Source of the DNA: Flavobacterium cucumis
GTDB lineage: Bacteria; Bacteroidota; Bacteroidia; Flavobacteriales; Flavobacteriaceae
NCBI RefSeq assembly: GCF_900148835.1
Contig: NZ_FRYK01000007.1
Location: 1-52,642 of the forward strand
DNA length: 52,642 nucleotides
Direction of reading: 5' to 3'
Of this stretch, positions 8,575 to 15,169 are shown one piece after another. The notes beneath the pieces were generated by a model. The model was not told the DNA's origin. It ran no database searches and was given only the letters and a program-made list of their open reading frames with translations. Position 1 is the stretch's first letter. Every line of letters starts with the position of its first letter. Both the position numbers and the translations under genes were made by a program.

Positions 8575-8799
8575 TTACTTGATAAAGTCATTTCTAACAT
8601 TTTGATTTATATAGGAACTCAATCCTTTACCACTAATTGCTCTTTGAATTAGTTGTTGAAAATGATAATTACCTATTTCATAAACAGGATAAATATAAGG
8701 ATTTTTTTTACCATCTTTAAACCAAACTGAAATTGAATTGTCTGATATATGAAAATGTGTTATTGGAGAATTTCCGCTTGAATTTCTATATCGTTCCAT
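8575..8799 (-). CDS. Divergent KTSC-like small protein
   Basis: 74 residues containing NSSGNSPITHFHI, ISVWFKDG, YIYPVYEIGNYHF and AISGKGLSSYINQNV. It follows the layout of the KTSC domain (SS motif, short beta strands, Y-x-Y, then an A-x-x-G-x-x-L/F-x-x-Y-I helix) with several substitutions, so it is likely a paralogue of the gene just upstream. Its ATG overlaps that gene's TAA by one base (TAATG), and its stop is 3 bases from the ATPase start. KTSC function is unknown. Confidence 0.7.
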   Translation of the reverse strand: MERYRNSSGNSPITHFHISDNSISVWFKDGKKNPYIYPVYEIGNYHFQQLIQRAISGKGLSSYINQNVRNDFIK

Positions 8800-9011
8800 T
8801 ATCTAATTTTCGTAGTTTCATAATTATCTTTTACATATGCATTGAAGTATTTTCCTTGAGATTCAGCATCCATCAGTTCTTCAAAAACATAATTTGGAAC
8901 ATCTAAATATTGATAAATCCCACCGCTTAAAAATTCAATTTCTAATATTTCATTTTTTTCATCGTATCCTATTGAAGATATATTTGATGATCTTACGGAC
9001 TGTCTATCCAT
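8799..9011 (-). CDS. KTSC domain-containing protein
   Basis: 70 residues covering essentially one KTSC domain: SVRSSNISSIGYDEKNEILEI, then FLSGGIYQYLDVPNYVFEELM and AESQGKYFNAYVKDNY. The IGYD, YxYxxVP and AxSxGxYFNxxVKxxY signatures are characteristic. KTSC domains are small, of unknown biochemical role, and often phage- or plasmid-borne. It overlaps the second KTSC-like gene by one base and heads the ATPase block, so co-translation is likely. Confidence 0.85.
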   Translation of the reverse strand: MDRQSVRSSNISSIGYDEKNEILEIEFLSGGIYQYLDVPNYVFEELMDAESQGKYFNAYVKDNYETTKIR

Positions 9012-9017
9012 TTTGTT

Positions 9018-9569
9018 TTATTTTTTTAATTCATCAATTTTAATTTTTGCTTCTTCAAAAGCTTTCTCTATCATTTCAAGGTTTTCTATGAATATGGTAT
9101 TATCTGAACCATATTTTTCAAGTTGTAAAAACCATGTGATTTTTCCTTTACCCATCATATAGCCAACCTTAAAACCATCTACAGTTGTAAATTTATTTTC
9201 AAGATATTCTGGATTTGTTGCAAGATCTTTTTCTACTTCAGTTTTTAAAGAATTAATAGCTTTGATTACCTCTAATAAATCTGAATATTCTATTGAAGCA
9301 GTTGCTGTGCTATATTTTCCTTGTTTTTCAATCTGGAAAAAATAGCTTATCAAAGAACCTGAATTTATCTTTCTAATTCTTGTTTCAGACAATCCTCCAT
9401 AAAGGGTTTTAATCCCCGAAAGTTTATAGTCGGTTAATTTGATTATGCTTCCAGTTTTTGAAGCAAATGCATCAATTTTTGTTTTTTCTTTTTCAAGTTC
9501 TTTTTTTGTTTCTTGTGCGAAAATGGTTGTTGTTGCTAACAACAACATAATTGTGATGTAATTTTTCAT
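9018..9569 (-). CDS. Secreted or periplasmic protein of unknown function
   Basis: 183 residues with a clear signal peptide (MKNYITIMLLLATTTIFAQ, cleaved after AQ) followed by a short lysine/glutamate helix. The rest alternates strands and helices (SGSLISYFFQIEKQGKYSTAT, FKVGYMMGKGKITWFLQLE), which looks like one folded domain with an internal similarity between the two QxEKxG segments. No cysteines and no membrane anchor. It lies 6 bases before the KTSC gene and 11 bases after the small membrane-protein gene, so it is in the same transcript. Confidence 0.75.
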   Translation of the reverse strand: MKNYITIMLLLATTTIFAQETKKELEKEKTKIDAFASKTGSIIKLTDYKLSGIKTLYGGLSETRIRKINSGSLISYFFQIEKQGKYSTATASIEYSDLLEVIKAINSLKTEVEKDLATNPEYLENKFTTVDGFKVGYMMGKGKITWFLQLEKYGSDNTIFIENLEMIEKAFEEAKIKIDELKK

Positions 9570-9580
9570 TTTAAATTTGT

Positions 9581-9781
9581 TTAGTTAATTTTTCCTCCAA
9601 AAGCAATTATTGCAATACAAATAGCCATTGCAACTATAAATAATACTACTCTACCCCAAAAAATCATTTCATCTAATTCATCTTTTTCTTTTGGGCTTTT
9701 GTTGTTATAGTCATTTTGATATTTATTTCTAATATTTCTCCTACCAGATTTTGTGTTAACATTATATGATTTTCTATCCAT
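9581..9781 (-). CDS. Small single-pass membrane protein
   Basis: 66 residues: a basic, asparagine-rich N-terminal half (KSGRRNIRNKYQNDYNNK), an acidic patch (KEKDELDE) and one hydrophobic helix at the C-terminus (VVLFIVAMAICIAIIAFGG). Orientation is probably N-inside. No family recognised. Short intergenic gaps (11 and 29 bases) place it in the long operon. Confidence 0.65.
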   Translation of the reverse strand: MDRKSYNVNTKSGRRNIRNKYQNDYNNKSPKEKDELDEMIFWGRVVLFIVAMAICIAIIAFGGKIN

Positions 9782-9810
9782 ATATCTTTTTTGTTTAAAA
9801 CGTAGTTGAA

Positions 9811-10464
9811 TTAGTTCAATTCAACTATTTCATTGTCATTTTTAGAGTCTAAATCATAATAAGTATATTCATCATCATATTCGTACCATTTATAATTGAC
9901 TTTTTTAAAACGAAGAAAGTTTAGCATCTCGGAAAGTGTTTCTTGGGTTTCTTGTTTATTTTTATTGTTGGCAAAAATCCCACCTGTGAATTGTATAGTT
10001 TTTGAATTATTTCCAAATACTTCTACTTCAATATTTTCAACCCATAATTTTTTTGCTACGATTTTTCCGTACGCTTTTCTTAGTTTTGGAAATTCTGAAA
10101 CTTGTATCTTTTTAACTTTAGTTTCAAGTTTTTCACCAAGTTCTTTTATACCATTATTATTTGAGCTTTTAGCTTCATTAATTTTCTTTGCCCAAACCTG
10201 AAATAAAACAAGTTCCAATTGAATTGATTCAATAGATTCTTTATATGACGTGAAATCTATACCTTTATCTATTGAACTTATTTCTCTATCTAATTGTTCT
10301 TTTATTTCAACATCAGTTAGTTTTTTTTCGGTAGTGTTTATTGTTTTATTTGTAGCCTCAACACTTGTTTCTTCTTCCTTTTTATTATCATCACTTCCGA
10401 AAGCCATAAATAGAAATCCTGCTAAAACAAAACCAGATATTAAATGTTGTACTCTTTTTTTCAT
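9811..10464 (-). CDS. Membrane-anchored or exported protein of unknown function
   Basis: 217 residues. The N-terminal hydrophobic segment HLISGFVLAGFLFMAFGS is followed by an acidic/lysine linker (DDNKKEEETSVEATNK), then a helical domain (residues 55-120) and a beta-rich end (VEVFGNNSKTIQFTGGIFANN, WYEYDDEYTYYDLD). There is no lipobox cysteine, so it is either cleaved at AFGS or anchored. It lies 5 bases downstream of the VanZ-like gene. No function can be assigned. Confidence 0.65.
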   Translation of the reverse strand: MKKRVQHLISGFVLAGFLFMAFGSDDNKKEEETSVEATNKTINTTEKKLTDVEIKEQLDREISSIDKGIDFTSYKESIESIQLELVLFQVWAKKINEAKSSNNNGIKELGEKLETKVKKIQVSEFPKLRKAYGKIVAKKLWVENIEVEVFGNNSKTIQFTGGIFANNKNKQETQETLSEMLNFLRFKKVNYKWYEYDDEYTYYDLDSKNDNEIVELN

Positions 10465-10469
10465 AATTG

Positions 10470-10907
10470 TTATAGTTTAATTATTAATGATTTTTTGTTG
10501 ATTATAAATGGTAGCATAAATCCAGTTAAGTACATAGCTATATCAATCCAGTCAAAAGTTCCTGGCACAATTGAAATGCTTTGTCCTATTTCTGATAATA
10601 AAGCAATAATGGGTAAGCCAATTAGCCAAAAGAGGTTACTAGAATTGATTTCATTTTTCCACGTAATAAGTATTAAGCTTATGAATGAAAATAGCCATAA
10701 ACCATCTGGTAATGAAAATTTTACCCAGTCAGGAATTAATAAATCATAATTCAAGGTGTAATCTCTTATAGTTATAATTACTTTGGTTAGGCTAATTGAA
10801 TTGAACCATGAAAACATTCTTAACGATTCTACTCTAAAAAAGACATATATAAAACCACCCAATAAGATTGTTAGAAATGGAAATAATAATGTTTTAACTT
10901 TTTTCAT
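10470..10907 (-). CDS. Small multi-pass membrane protein, VanZ-like
   Basis: 145 residues with about four hydrophobic segments (residues 5-24, 65-85, 92-108 and 122-138). The stretch SEIGQSISIVPGTFDWIDIA followed by MYLTG resembles the E-x-x-Q ... D-x-x-x-N/Y-x-x-G signature of VanZ-type proteins, and SLPDGLWLFSF resembles their first conserved helix. VanZ relatives are linked to envelope and glycopeptide phenotypes, but many are uncharacterised. It is the first larger gene of the leftward operon. Confidence 0.6.
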   Translation of the reverse strand: MKKVKTLLFPFLTILLGGFIYVFFRVESLRMFSWFNSISLTKVIITIRDYTLNYDLLIPDWVKFSLPDGLWLFSFISLILITWKNEINSSNLFWLIGLPIIALLSEIGQSISIVPGTFDWIDIAMYLTGFMLPFIINKKSLIIKL

Positions 10908-10962
10908 AATTTAAATTAAAGAATATAAGTTGTCTAAATGAATAAACAACTCATGATTTTAA

Positions 10963-11133
10963 TTAAGCATGTTGAATAAGTTTCCATGTTACTGCACTTC
11001 CAGAATATGGAGGCATCTTATTTCCTTTTGCTATTGGTGATGTTGTTGATGGTGTACTTACAACTTTCCAAATTCCTGATTCTGGACAAATTTCACCTGT
11101 TCTGGCGGTTGTCCCAATTGGTAATTTTGACAT
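10963..11133 (-). CDS. Small 56-residue protein with TG-x-C-P-x-SG-x-W motif
   Basis: The minus-strand frame begins MSKLPIGTTARTGEICPESG, continues with IWKVV and ends AVTWKLIQHA. The layout (G-T-x-A-x-T-G, C-P-x-S-G-x-W, a K-G-x-x-M-P-P-Y segment, then W-K-L) recalls small compact beta proteins related to the YjzC family, of unknown function. A TAnnTTTG box (11162-11169) lies 29 bases upstream. Gap to the VanZ-like gene is 55 bases, so it may be the leader gene of the operon. Confidence 0.6.
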   Translation of the reverse strand: MSKLPIGTTARTGEICPESGIWKVVSTPSTTSPIAKGNKMPPYSGSAVTWKLIQHA

Positions 11134-11161
11134 AATTAATTTTTTTATAGTTAATAATGTT

Positions 11162-11169
11162 CAAACTTA
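11162..11169 (-). promoter_or_regulatory. Putative -7 box at the head of the long leftward operon
   Basis: The minus strand reads TAAGTTTG, an exact TAnnTTTG, 29 bases before the ATG at 11133. No convincing -33 TTG is seen at 17-21 bases, so an activator may be required. The inverted repeat TTACGG-GAAT-CCGTAA lies just upstream at 11193-11208. Confidence 0.4.
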
Positions 11170-11192
11170 AACCCAATAAAAAAGTATTCCTT

Positions 11193-11208
11193 ACGGGAAT
11201 CCGTAAAG
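11193..11208. promoter_or_regulatory. Inverted repeat, possible operator
   Basis: TTACGG, four bases and CCGTAA form a perfect 6+6 dyad about 24-46 bases upstream of the operon's -7 box, in the gap between the response-regulator gene and the operon. It could bind a dimeric regulator, possibly the adjacent response regulator. A half-similar sequence (TTACGGATTTACGTAA) occurs near 3287-3302 at the start side of the lipoprotein gene. Confidence 0.3.
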
Positions 11209-11241
11209 TGGTTATTTTTTTTTAAATTGATAATGAGTAAG

Positions 11242-11907
11242 TTAGATGACGCCTAAATCTTTAGCAATAGCAATCAAATGAACATTATTACTCGCCTTGA
11301 AGTAATCTTTGAGTTTTGCCACTCGCTTTTCAATAGCACTTTTACTATTTGGAGTAATATTTGATTTTTTAAACATTGCAACCATATCATCTATCGCTAC
11401 ACCATTTGCGAGATGATTTAACAGGGCGATATCATAATTATCAATTTCTTTTGCTGTTTTATCTTGTAAAATATTAGCTAAATCAGGCGATATGAAAATT
11501 TTTCCGTAAAGCAAGGTTTCAATTGCCGTTTTGAGTTGGCTAATGCTATTTCTTCCTTTGTGTACAAATGCGTTAATCTTTTGTCCCTCAAAAAGAGTTT
11601 TTATAGTGTAAGCTTTATCTTCTACAGAATAAACTATCACTTTAAGTTCAGGTTGCAAATTTCTTATAACTTCTATAAGTTTTTCTCCGGAAGGAATGTC
11701 CACTTTCCTGTAATCGGCAACAAAAGATAAGTCGCTAATTAGTAAATCAAAAGGCTCGTTATCTTGCTTGGCTTTTTTAAATTTTAATAGCGCATCATCG
11801 CAATATTTAGCGTATTGAATTTCTTCCACTCCAAGCGATTCAAGAGTTTGCTTTACGGCGATATTAATACTGTCGAAATCTTCTGCTATTAAAACTTTTT
11901 TAAACAT
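11242..11907 (-). CDS. Response regulator with C-terminal helix-turn-helix
   Basis: 221 residues. The receiver domain (1-125) has the acidic pair Glu9-Asp10, phospho-acceptor Asp59 in LLISDLSF, a switch residue in IVYSVED and the conserved Lys in FVHKG. The C-terminal 75 residues form a LuxR/NarL-like DNA-binding unit (LLNHLANGVAIDDMVAMF ... SAIEKRVAKLKDYF). It should be phosphorylated by the histidine kinase encoded 3 bases upstream in the same operon. Targets are unknown; the dyad at 11193 and the TTCCGA cluster near 14100 are candidates. Confidence 0.9.
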   Translation of the reverse strand: MFKKVLIAEDFDSINIAVKQTLESLGVEEIQYAKYCDDALLKFKKAKQDNEPFDLLISDLSFVADYRKVDIPSGEKLIEVIRNLQPELKVIVYSVEDKAYTIKTLFEGQKINAFVHKGRNSISQLKTAIETLLYGKIFISPDLANILQDKTAKEIDNYDIALLNHLANGVAIDDMVAMFKKSNITPNSKSAIEKRVAKLKDYFKASNNVHLIAIAKDLGVI

Positions 11908-11910
11908 ATA

Positions 11911-13569
11911 CTATTGTTTTGGAATCTCAATTTTTACTTTGAACCCTTTTTCAGGTAAAGTGTCAAAAGTAATAGTTCCGTTTATAGAAAGAATGCGGTT
12001 TTCCGCATTTTGAAGCCCATTTTTAATATTTAACAAATTAGCAACTCCAATTCCGTTATCAGAATAGTTGATTTGCAATCCTATTTTGCTGGATTTAATC
12101 GAAATACTCGCTAAAGAACATTGACTGTGTTTTTTCATGTTGACCATTAATTCTTGAAGCACTCGATGGATAACAACTTTAACTTCTTTCGATGTTTTTA
12201 AATGATTAAAAGCATCCATATTTACAATTACGTTTCGATTTGAGGAATTGTAAGTGGCAAGCATAGCTTTTAGTTTTTCTAGATAAAGTTCACCCGTATC
12301 AATATCTTTATTTTCATTGGAAATATTTCTGGTGCGGTTGTATATGGTTTCTAAATTTTCTAAAAGAGTATCTTTATTTTTAGGGTTTAATAAATCTTGT
12401 GTTTCGGCAAAGGCAATGGTATTGTGCACGTCGTTTGCTAATTCATCATGTAATTTTTTCGCAATTCGAGTTTCTGTTTGATAGGCAGTCTCTTTAATTT
12501 TTTTGCGGTTTCTCTTTTTGATTCTGTAGTAAGCAAATGTTCCAATTCCAAAAAGTAAAACAATACCAATGACTGAAAATTCTTTTAATTGTTTTTGTTT
12601 CTCAAGTTCTTCAAGAGCTTGTTGTGAATCGTATTTTATTTTTGCAAATTGATTTTTAGCTTGTTGCCTTGCCGTTTGTATACTATCGTTTAATTTAAAA
12701 GTTTGTATAGCATACTTTTTTGCTTCAACGCCTTCGGATAGCTTGGTAAGAAATTGTAATGCCTCAATTTTATCATCAGGATTATTTGTTTTTCTTGCCA
12801 TTTCATAAGCTTTCAAAGCATGATTTTTGGCAACATCTAAATCTACTTTTTGATAATATTCTGCTAAATGCATGTATGAAGAAGTTAATCCAACAATATC
12901 CCGATTTTTTTCTCTGAGGTGTTTAGATTGAATTAAATAATCGAATGCTTTTTTATCATTAAGTTTATATAAAACATATCCTAAATTATCAATTACTCTA
13001 GCGTACTCTATAAAGTTAATTTTTAACGAATCATTAAGCCTTAGTAACTCTAAAACTTCTCTAGCTTTTATATAATTTTCTTGATGGATATAATTATATG
13101 CTATATTGTTTTTAACTATACATTTTGACAATTCATCCGATGTGAATTCTAAACTTTTATAGTAATATTTATTAGCTTCACTGTAATTAGACTGTTCTAG
13201 ATATGCTAATCCTAAATTATTGTAGATAAAAGTATAATAGCTTTTTTTGGTGTCTTTTTTCAAATATTTAATCGCCTCGGTAACCGTTGCTTCGCTTCCA
13301 GAAAAATCATTTTTCAACCGTTGAATTTCTGACATCATTAATATTGGATATAGGATGTTGTTGAAATCATTTTGACTGTGACAAAATACCTTTGTTTTTT
13401 GATAGTAATAAAAAGCTGAATCAAATTTTGCGTTTTCGAAATTTAACTCAGCTTTACCAAATAATGCTAAATATGTGGGATGTTTTTTTACATTAGATTC
13501 ACAAGAAAATAAACTACATATAATCAGTAGTAAATAAAAAAACGGGAAATGTGCCTTTTTAAGTATCAT
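11911..13569 (-). CDS. TPR-containing lipoprotein-type sensor histidine kinase
   Basis: 552 residues. The N-terminus ends in LFSCES (Cys23), a lipobox-like signal, followed by about six tetratricopeptide repeats (residues 35-300, e.g. NNLGLAYLEQSNYSEANKYY), a short coiled coil, one membrane helix near 327-345 (FSVIGIVLLFGIGTFAYY), a DHp segment with KKLHDELANDVHN carrying the phospho-His, and a HATPase domain (ELMVNMKKHS N-box, YSDNGIGV, NGLQNAENRI). The TPR region is predicted to sense an envelope or peptide signal. Partner regulator follows after 3 bases. The architecture is common in Bacteroidota and signals are rarely known. Confidence 0.92.
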   Translation of the reverse strand: MILKKAHFPFFYLLLIICSLFSCESNVKKHPTYLALFGKAELNFENAKFDSAFYYYQKTKVFCHSQNDFNNILYPILMMSEIQRLKNDFSGSEATVTEAIKYLKKDTKKSYYTFIYNNLGLAYLEQSNYSEANKYYYKSLEFTSDELSKCIVKNNIAYNYIHQENYIKAREVLELLRLNDSLKINFIEYARVIDNLGYVLYKLNDKKAFDYLIQSKHLREKNRDIVGLTSSYMHLAEYYQKVDLDVAKNHALKAYEMARKTNNPDDKIEALQFLTKLSEGVEAKKYAIQTFKLNDSIQTARQQAKNQFAKIKYDSQQALEELEKQKQLKEFSVIGIVLLFGIGTFAYYRIKKRNRKKIKETAYQTETRIAKKLHDELANDVHNTIAFAETQDLLNPKNKDTLLENLETIYNRTRNISNENKDIDTGELYLEKLKAMLATYNSSNRNVIVNMDAFNHLKTSKEVKVVIHRVLQELMVNMKKHSQCSLASISIKSSKIGLQINYSDNGIGVANLLNIKNGLQNAENRILSINGTITFDTLPEKGFKVKIEIPKQ

Positions 13570-13606
13570 TTCCCGAAATTAGATAAATAATTTTTTAATA
13601 CAAAAA

Positions 13607-13810
13607 TTAATTACTTGGTTTAATAGGAGTAGAACCTCCTTGACCACCAGTATCACCTTCATCTAAAGTGTCTCCGTCTTTTTGCATCAGGGTATAATCA
13701 AATTCTTGAAGTTCAAGATTTGTTTTTGAAGTTGGAAAATCATTGTCTGTTGTACAAGAAGTTGCTAAACCACCAATAGCTACAATAGCTAGAAATAAAT
13801 ATTTTTTCAT
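13607..13810 (-). CDS. Tiny lipoprotein upstream of the TPR kinase
   Basis: 67 residues: lipoprotein signal MKKYLFLAIVAIGGLATSC with Cys19, then an acidic tail ending in a glycine-rich segment GDTGGQGGSTPIKPSN. No folded domain is evident. It lies 37 bases upstream of the kinase and is probably cotranscribed. It may be a signal, a sensor accessory or a structural lipoprotein; similar short lipoproteins next to TPR kinases occur in Flavobacteria, but their role is unknown to me. Confidence 0.7.
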   Translation of the reverse strand: MKKYLFLAIVAIGGLATSCTTDNDFPTSKTNLELQEFDYTLMQKDGDTLDEGDTGGQGGSTPIKPSN

Positions 13811-14138
13811 TTTTTTAGAATTTAAAAATTGGACATAAGTTTGGCTGCTCGGAACTATTCCGAAGTCAGTTTTTAGGGCTTGTTAAACCCAACTCTTTTT
13901 TGAGTACTCTTTGTTTTGGGAAGTAGAAGTGTGCTAAAACAGAACGTTCATTCTATACTTCCCGAATAAAAATTCAGTTCTGTATAGCGACACTTTTTTG
14001 AAATCAGTTTTGTACATTTGTTTTAATAGCTAGTTAAAACGATAACGGATTCTGAAGCAAAGGAATAGCGAACTTGTATGAGTGTTTATAGGAAATTCCG
14101 ATATTTCCGATATTTCCGAAGAATTCCGAAAAACAAGG
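13811..14138. promoter_or_regulatory. Divergent intergenic region with TTCCGA repeats
   Basis: This region separates the lipoprotein gene (left) from the 289-residue membrane-protein gene (right). It holds CGGAA-CTA-TTCCG near 13853-13865, a dyad of GGGAAGTA (from 13918) and TACTTCCC (near 13958), a TACATTTG box (14013-14020), and four TTCCG motifs at 14096, 14105, 14114 and 14124, three of them in a 9-base direct repeat. The cluster looks like multiple binding sites for one regulator. Confidence 0.4.
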
Positions 14139-15008
14139 ATGATTATGACAAAAATTACTTTCAATAGCTATAAAGAAGCTATTCAAAATCACTACGATAT
14201 TGTGAAAAATAGCGATTTAACAAGTGTGTTATTAACGCCTTCTCCTGCCCAATTAAGAAATTATTGCGCAATGTTGGTTGATAAAGGTCTTACTGCAACA
14301 GATGAAGAAATATTCAAAGCGTTCTTTGAAACAAAAAAGGATGAAAAACTCAAGAAATCAATTGAATTGTGTAATACCGATAAATTCAAAACAATTATTT
14401 CATTTTTAAAAGATAAAAGAGACTCGGAAATAGCCCTAAGAATTGAAATGGCAAGTATCATGGTTGATTTCTTACCTAGGCCCTATGCTAATTTTTTGAA
14501 TAGCGATTTGAGGTCAATTAACAATGGAGAAAAAAATCAAATCATAAAGATTGAAGATGAAAATTATGCTGTCAAAGAGAACAAAAATGAGCATGATTTT
14601 ACAGCTACTCAAGTTGGGAAACATGAAAGAATAAAGAAAAATGTTGCACGAGGTTTTATAGGAATAATTGGAACAGTATCAATCGGACTTGCCACAAAAA
14701 CCTTCATTGCACCAGAACCACAATGCATGCAATGGCAAAAAAATCATTATGATATTGTAGACTGTAACAAAAATCAACATAGTTTGCTACAACAAAATGA
14801 TATCATTCCATTTGATGAACATCAAATAAAACTAGTCAAAATACAAGTTTCAGATACAACTACCTTTTTTAAAATGGGAAAACCTTTATATTGGTATTGT
14901 AAAGTAAATGGCAAACCTGAATTTTTTAATACACATGGCGTTCATCCAGAAACAGGCAAAGCCTTAAAACCAGTTAGTACCTATATAATTGAAAAGTATG
15001 TGAAATGA
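14139..15008 (+). CDS. Single-pass membrane protein of unknown function
   Basis: About 289 residues from the ATG at 14139 (another ATG two codons on). A longer start at 14082 would only add peptide encoded by the TTCCGA repeats. Residues 1-120 are helical (YAMLVDKGLTATDEEIF-type pattern), followed by a charged linker, one hydrophobic helix near 172-190 (GFIGIIGTVSIGLATKTFI) and a 100-residue C-terminal domain starting PQCMQWQKNHYDIVDC and ending near YIIEKYVK. That domain, with its paired cysteines and HYD/E motif, recurs in Flavobacteria as far as I recall. It lies divergent from the two-component module, so it may be a target of that regulator. Confidence 0.7.
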   Translation: MIMTKITFNSYKEAIQNHYDIVKNSDLTSVLLTPSPAQLRNYCAMLVDKGLTATDEEIFKAFFETKKDEKLKKSIELCNTDKFKTIISFLKDKRDSEIALRIEMASIMVDFLPRPYANFLNSDLRSINNGEKNQIIKIEDENYAVKENKNEHDFTATQVGKHERIKKNVARGFIGIIGTVSIGLATKTFIAPEPQCMQWQKNHYDIVDCNKNQHSLLQQNDIIPFDEHQIKLVKIQVSDTTTFFKMGKPLYWYCKVNGKPEFFNTHGVHPETGKALKPVSTYIIEKYVK

Positions 15009-15117
15009 ATTCTCGAAAAAAGGCATCTCACAAAAACTATACATATCCAGGTTATTACAGATTGAAACATAATAGGTTTCATTAAAAACGCAATGGATAT
15101 TGACTAAAATTATAACA

Positions 15118-15151
15118 ACAAAAAAGGCTGTCTTAATTAAAAAACAGCCCC
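15118..15151 (-). terminator. Terminator of the Asp-box protein gene
   Basis: On the minus strand GGCTGT (15149-15144) pairs with ACAGCC (15131-15126), followed by six T. The loop is long but contains TTAATTAA, which can extend the stem. It lies about 20 bases after the stop codon. Confidence 0.55.
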
Positions 15152-15169
15152 TTATCGTATAAATACATT

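Noticed and set aside
3313..9011. Assignment to Wadjet, Gabija, Septu, Lamassu or Zorya
   Set aside because: The ATPase is similar in general type, but the diagnostic partner proteins (JetABD, GajB helicase, HNH PtuB, LmuA effector, ZorAB motor) are absent.
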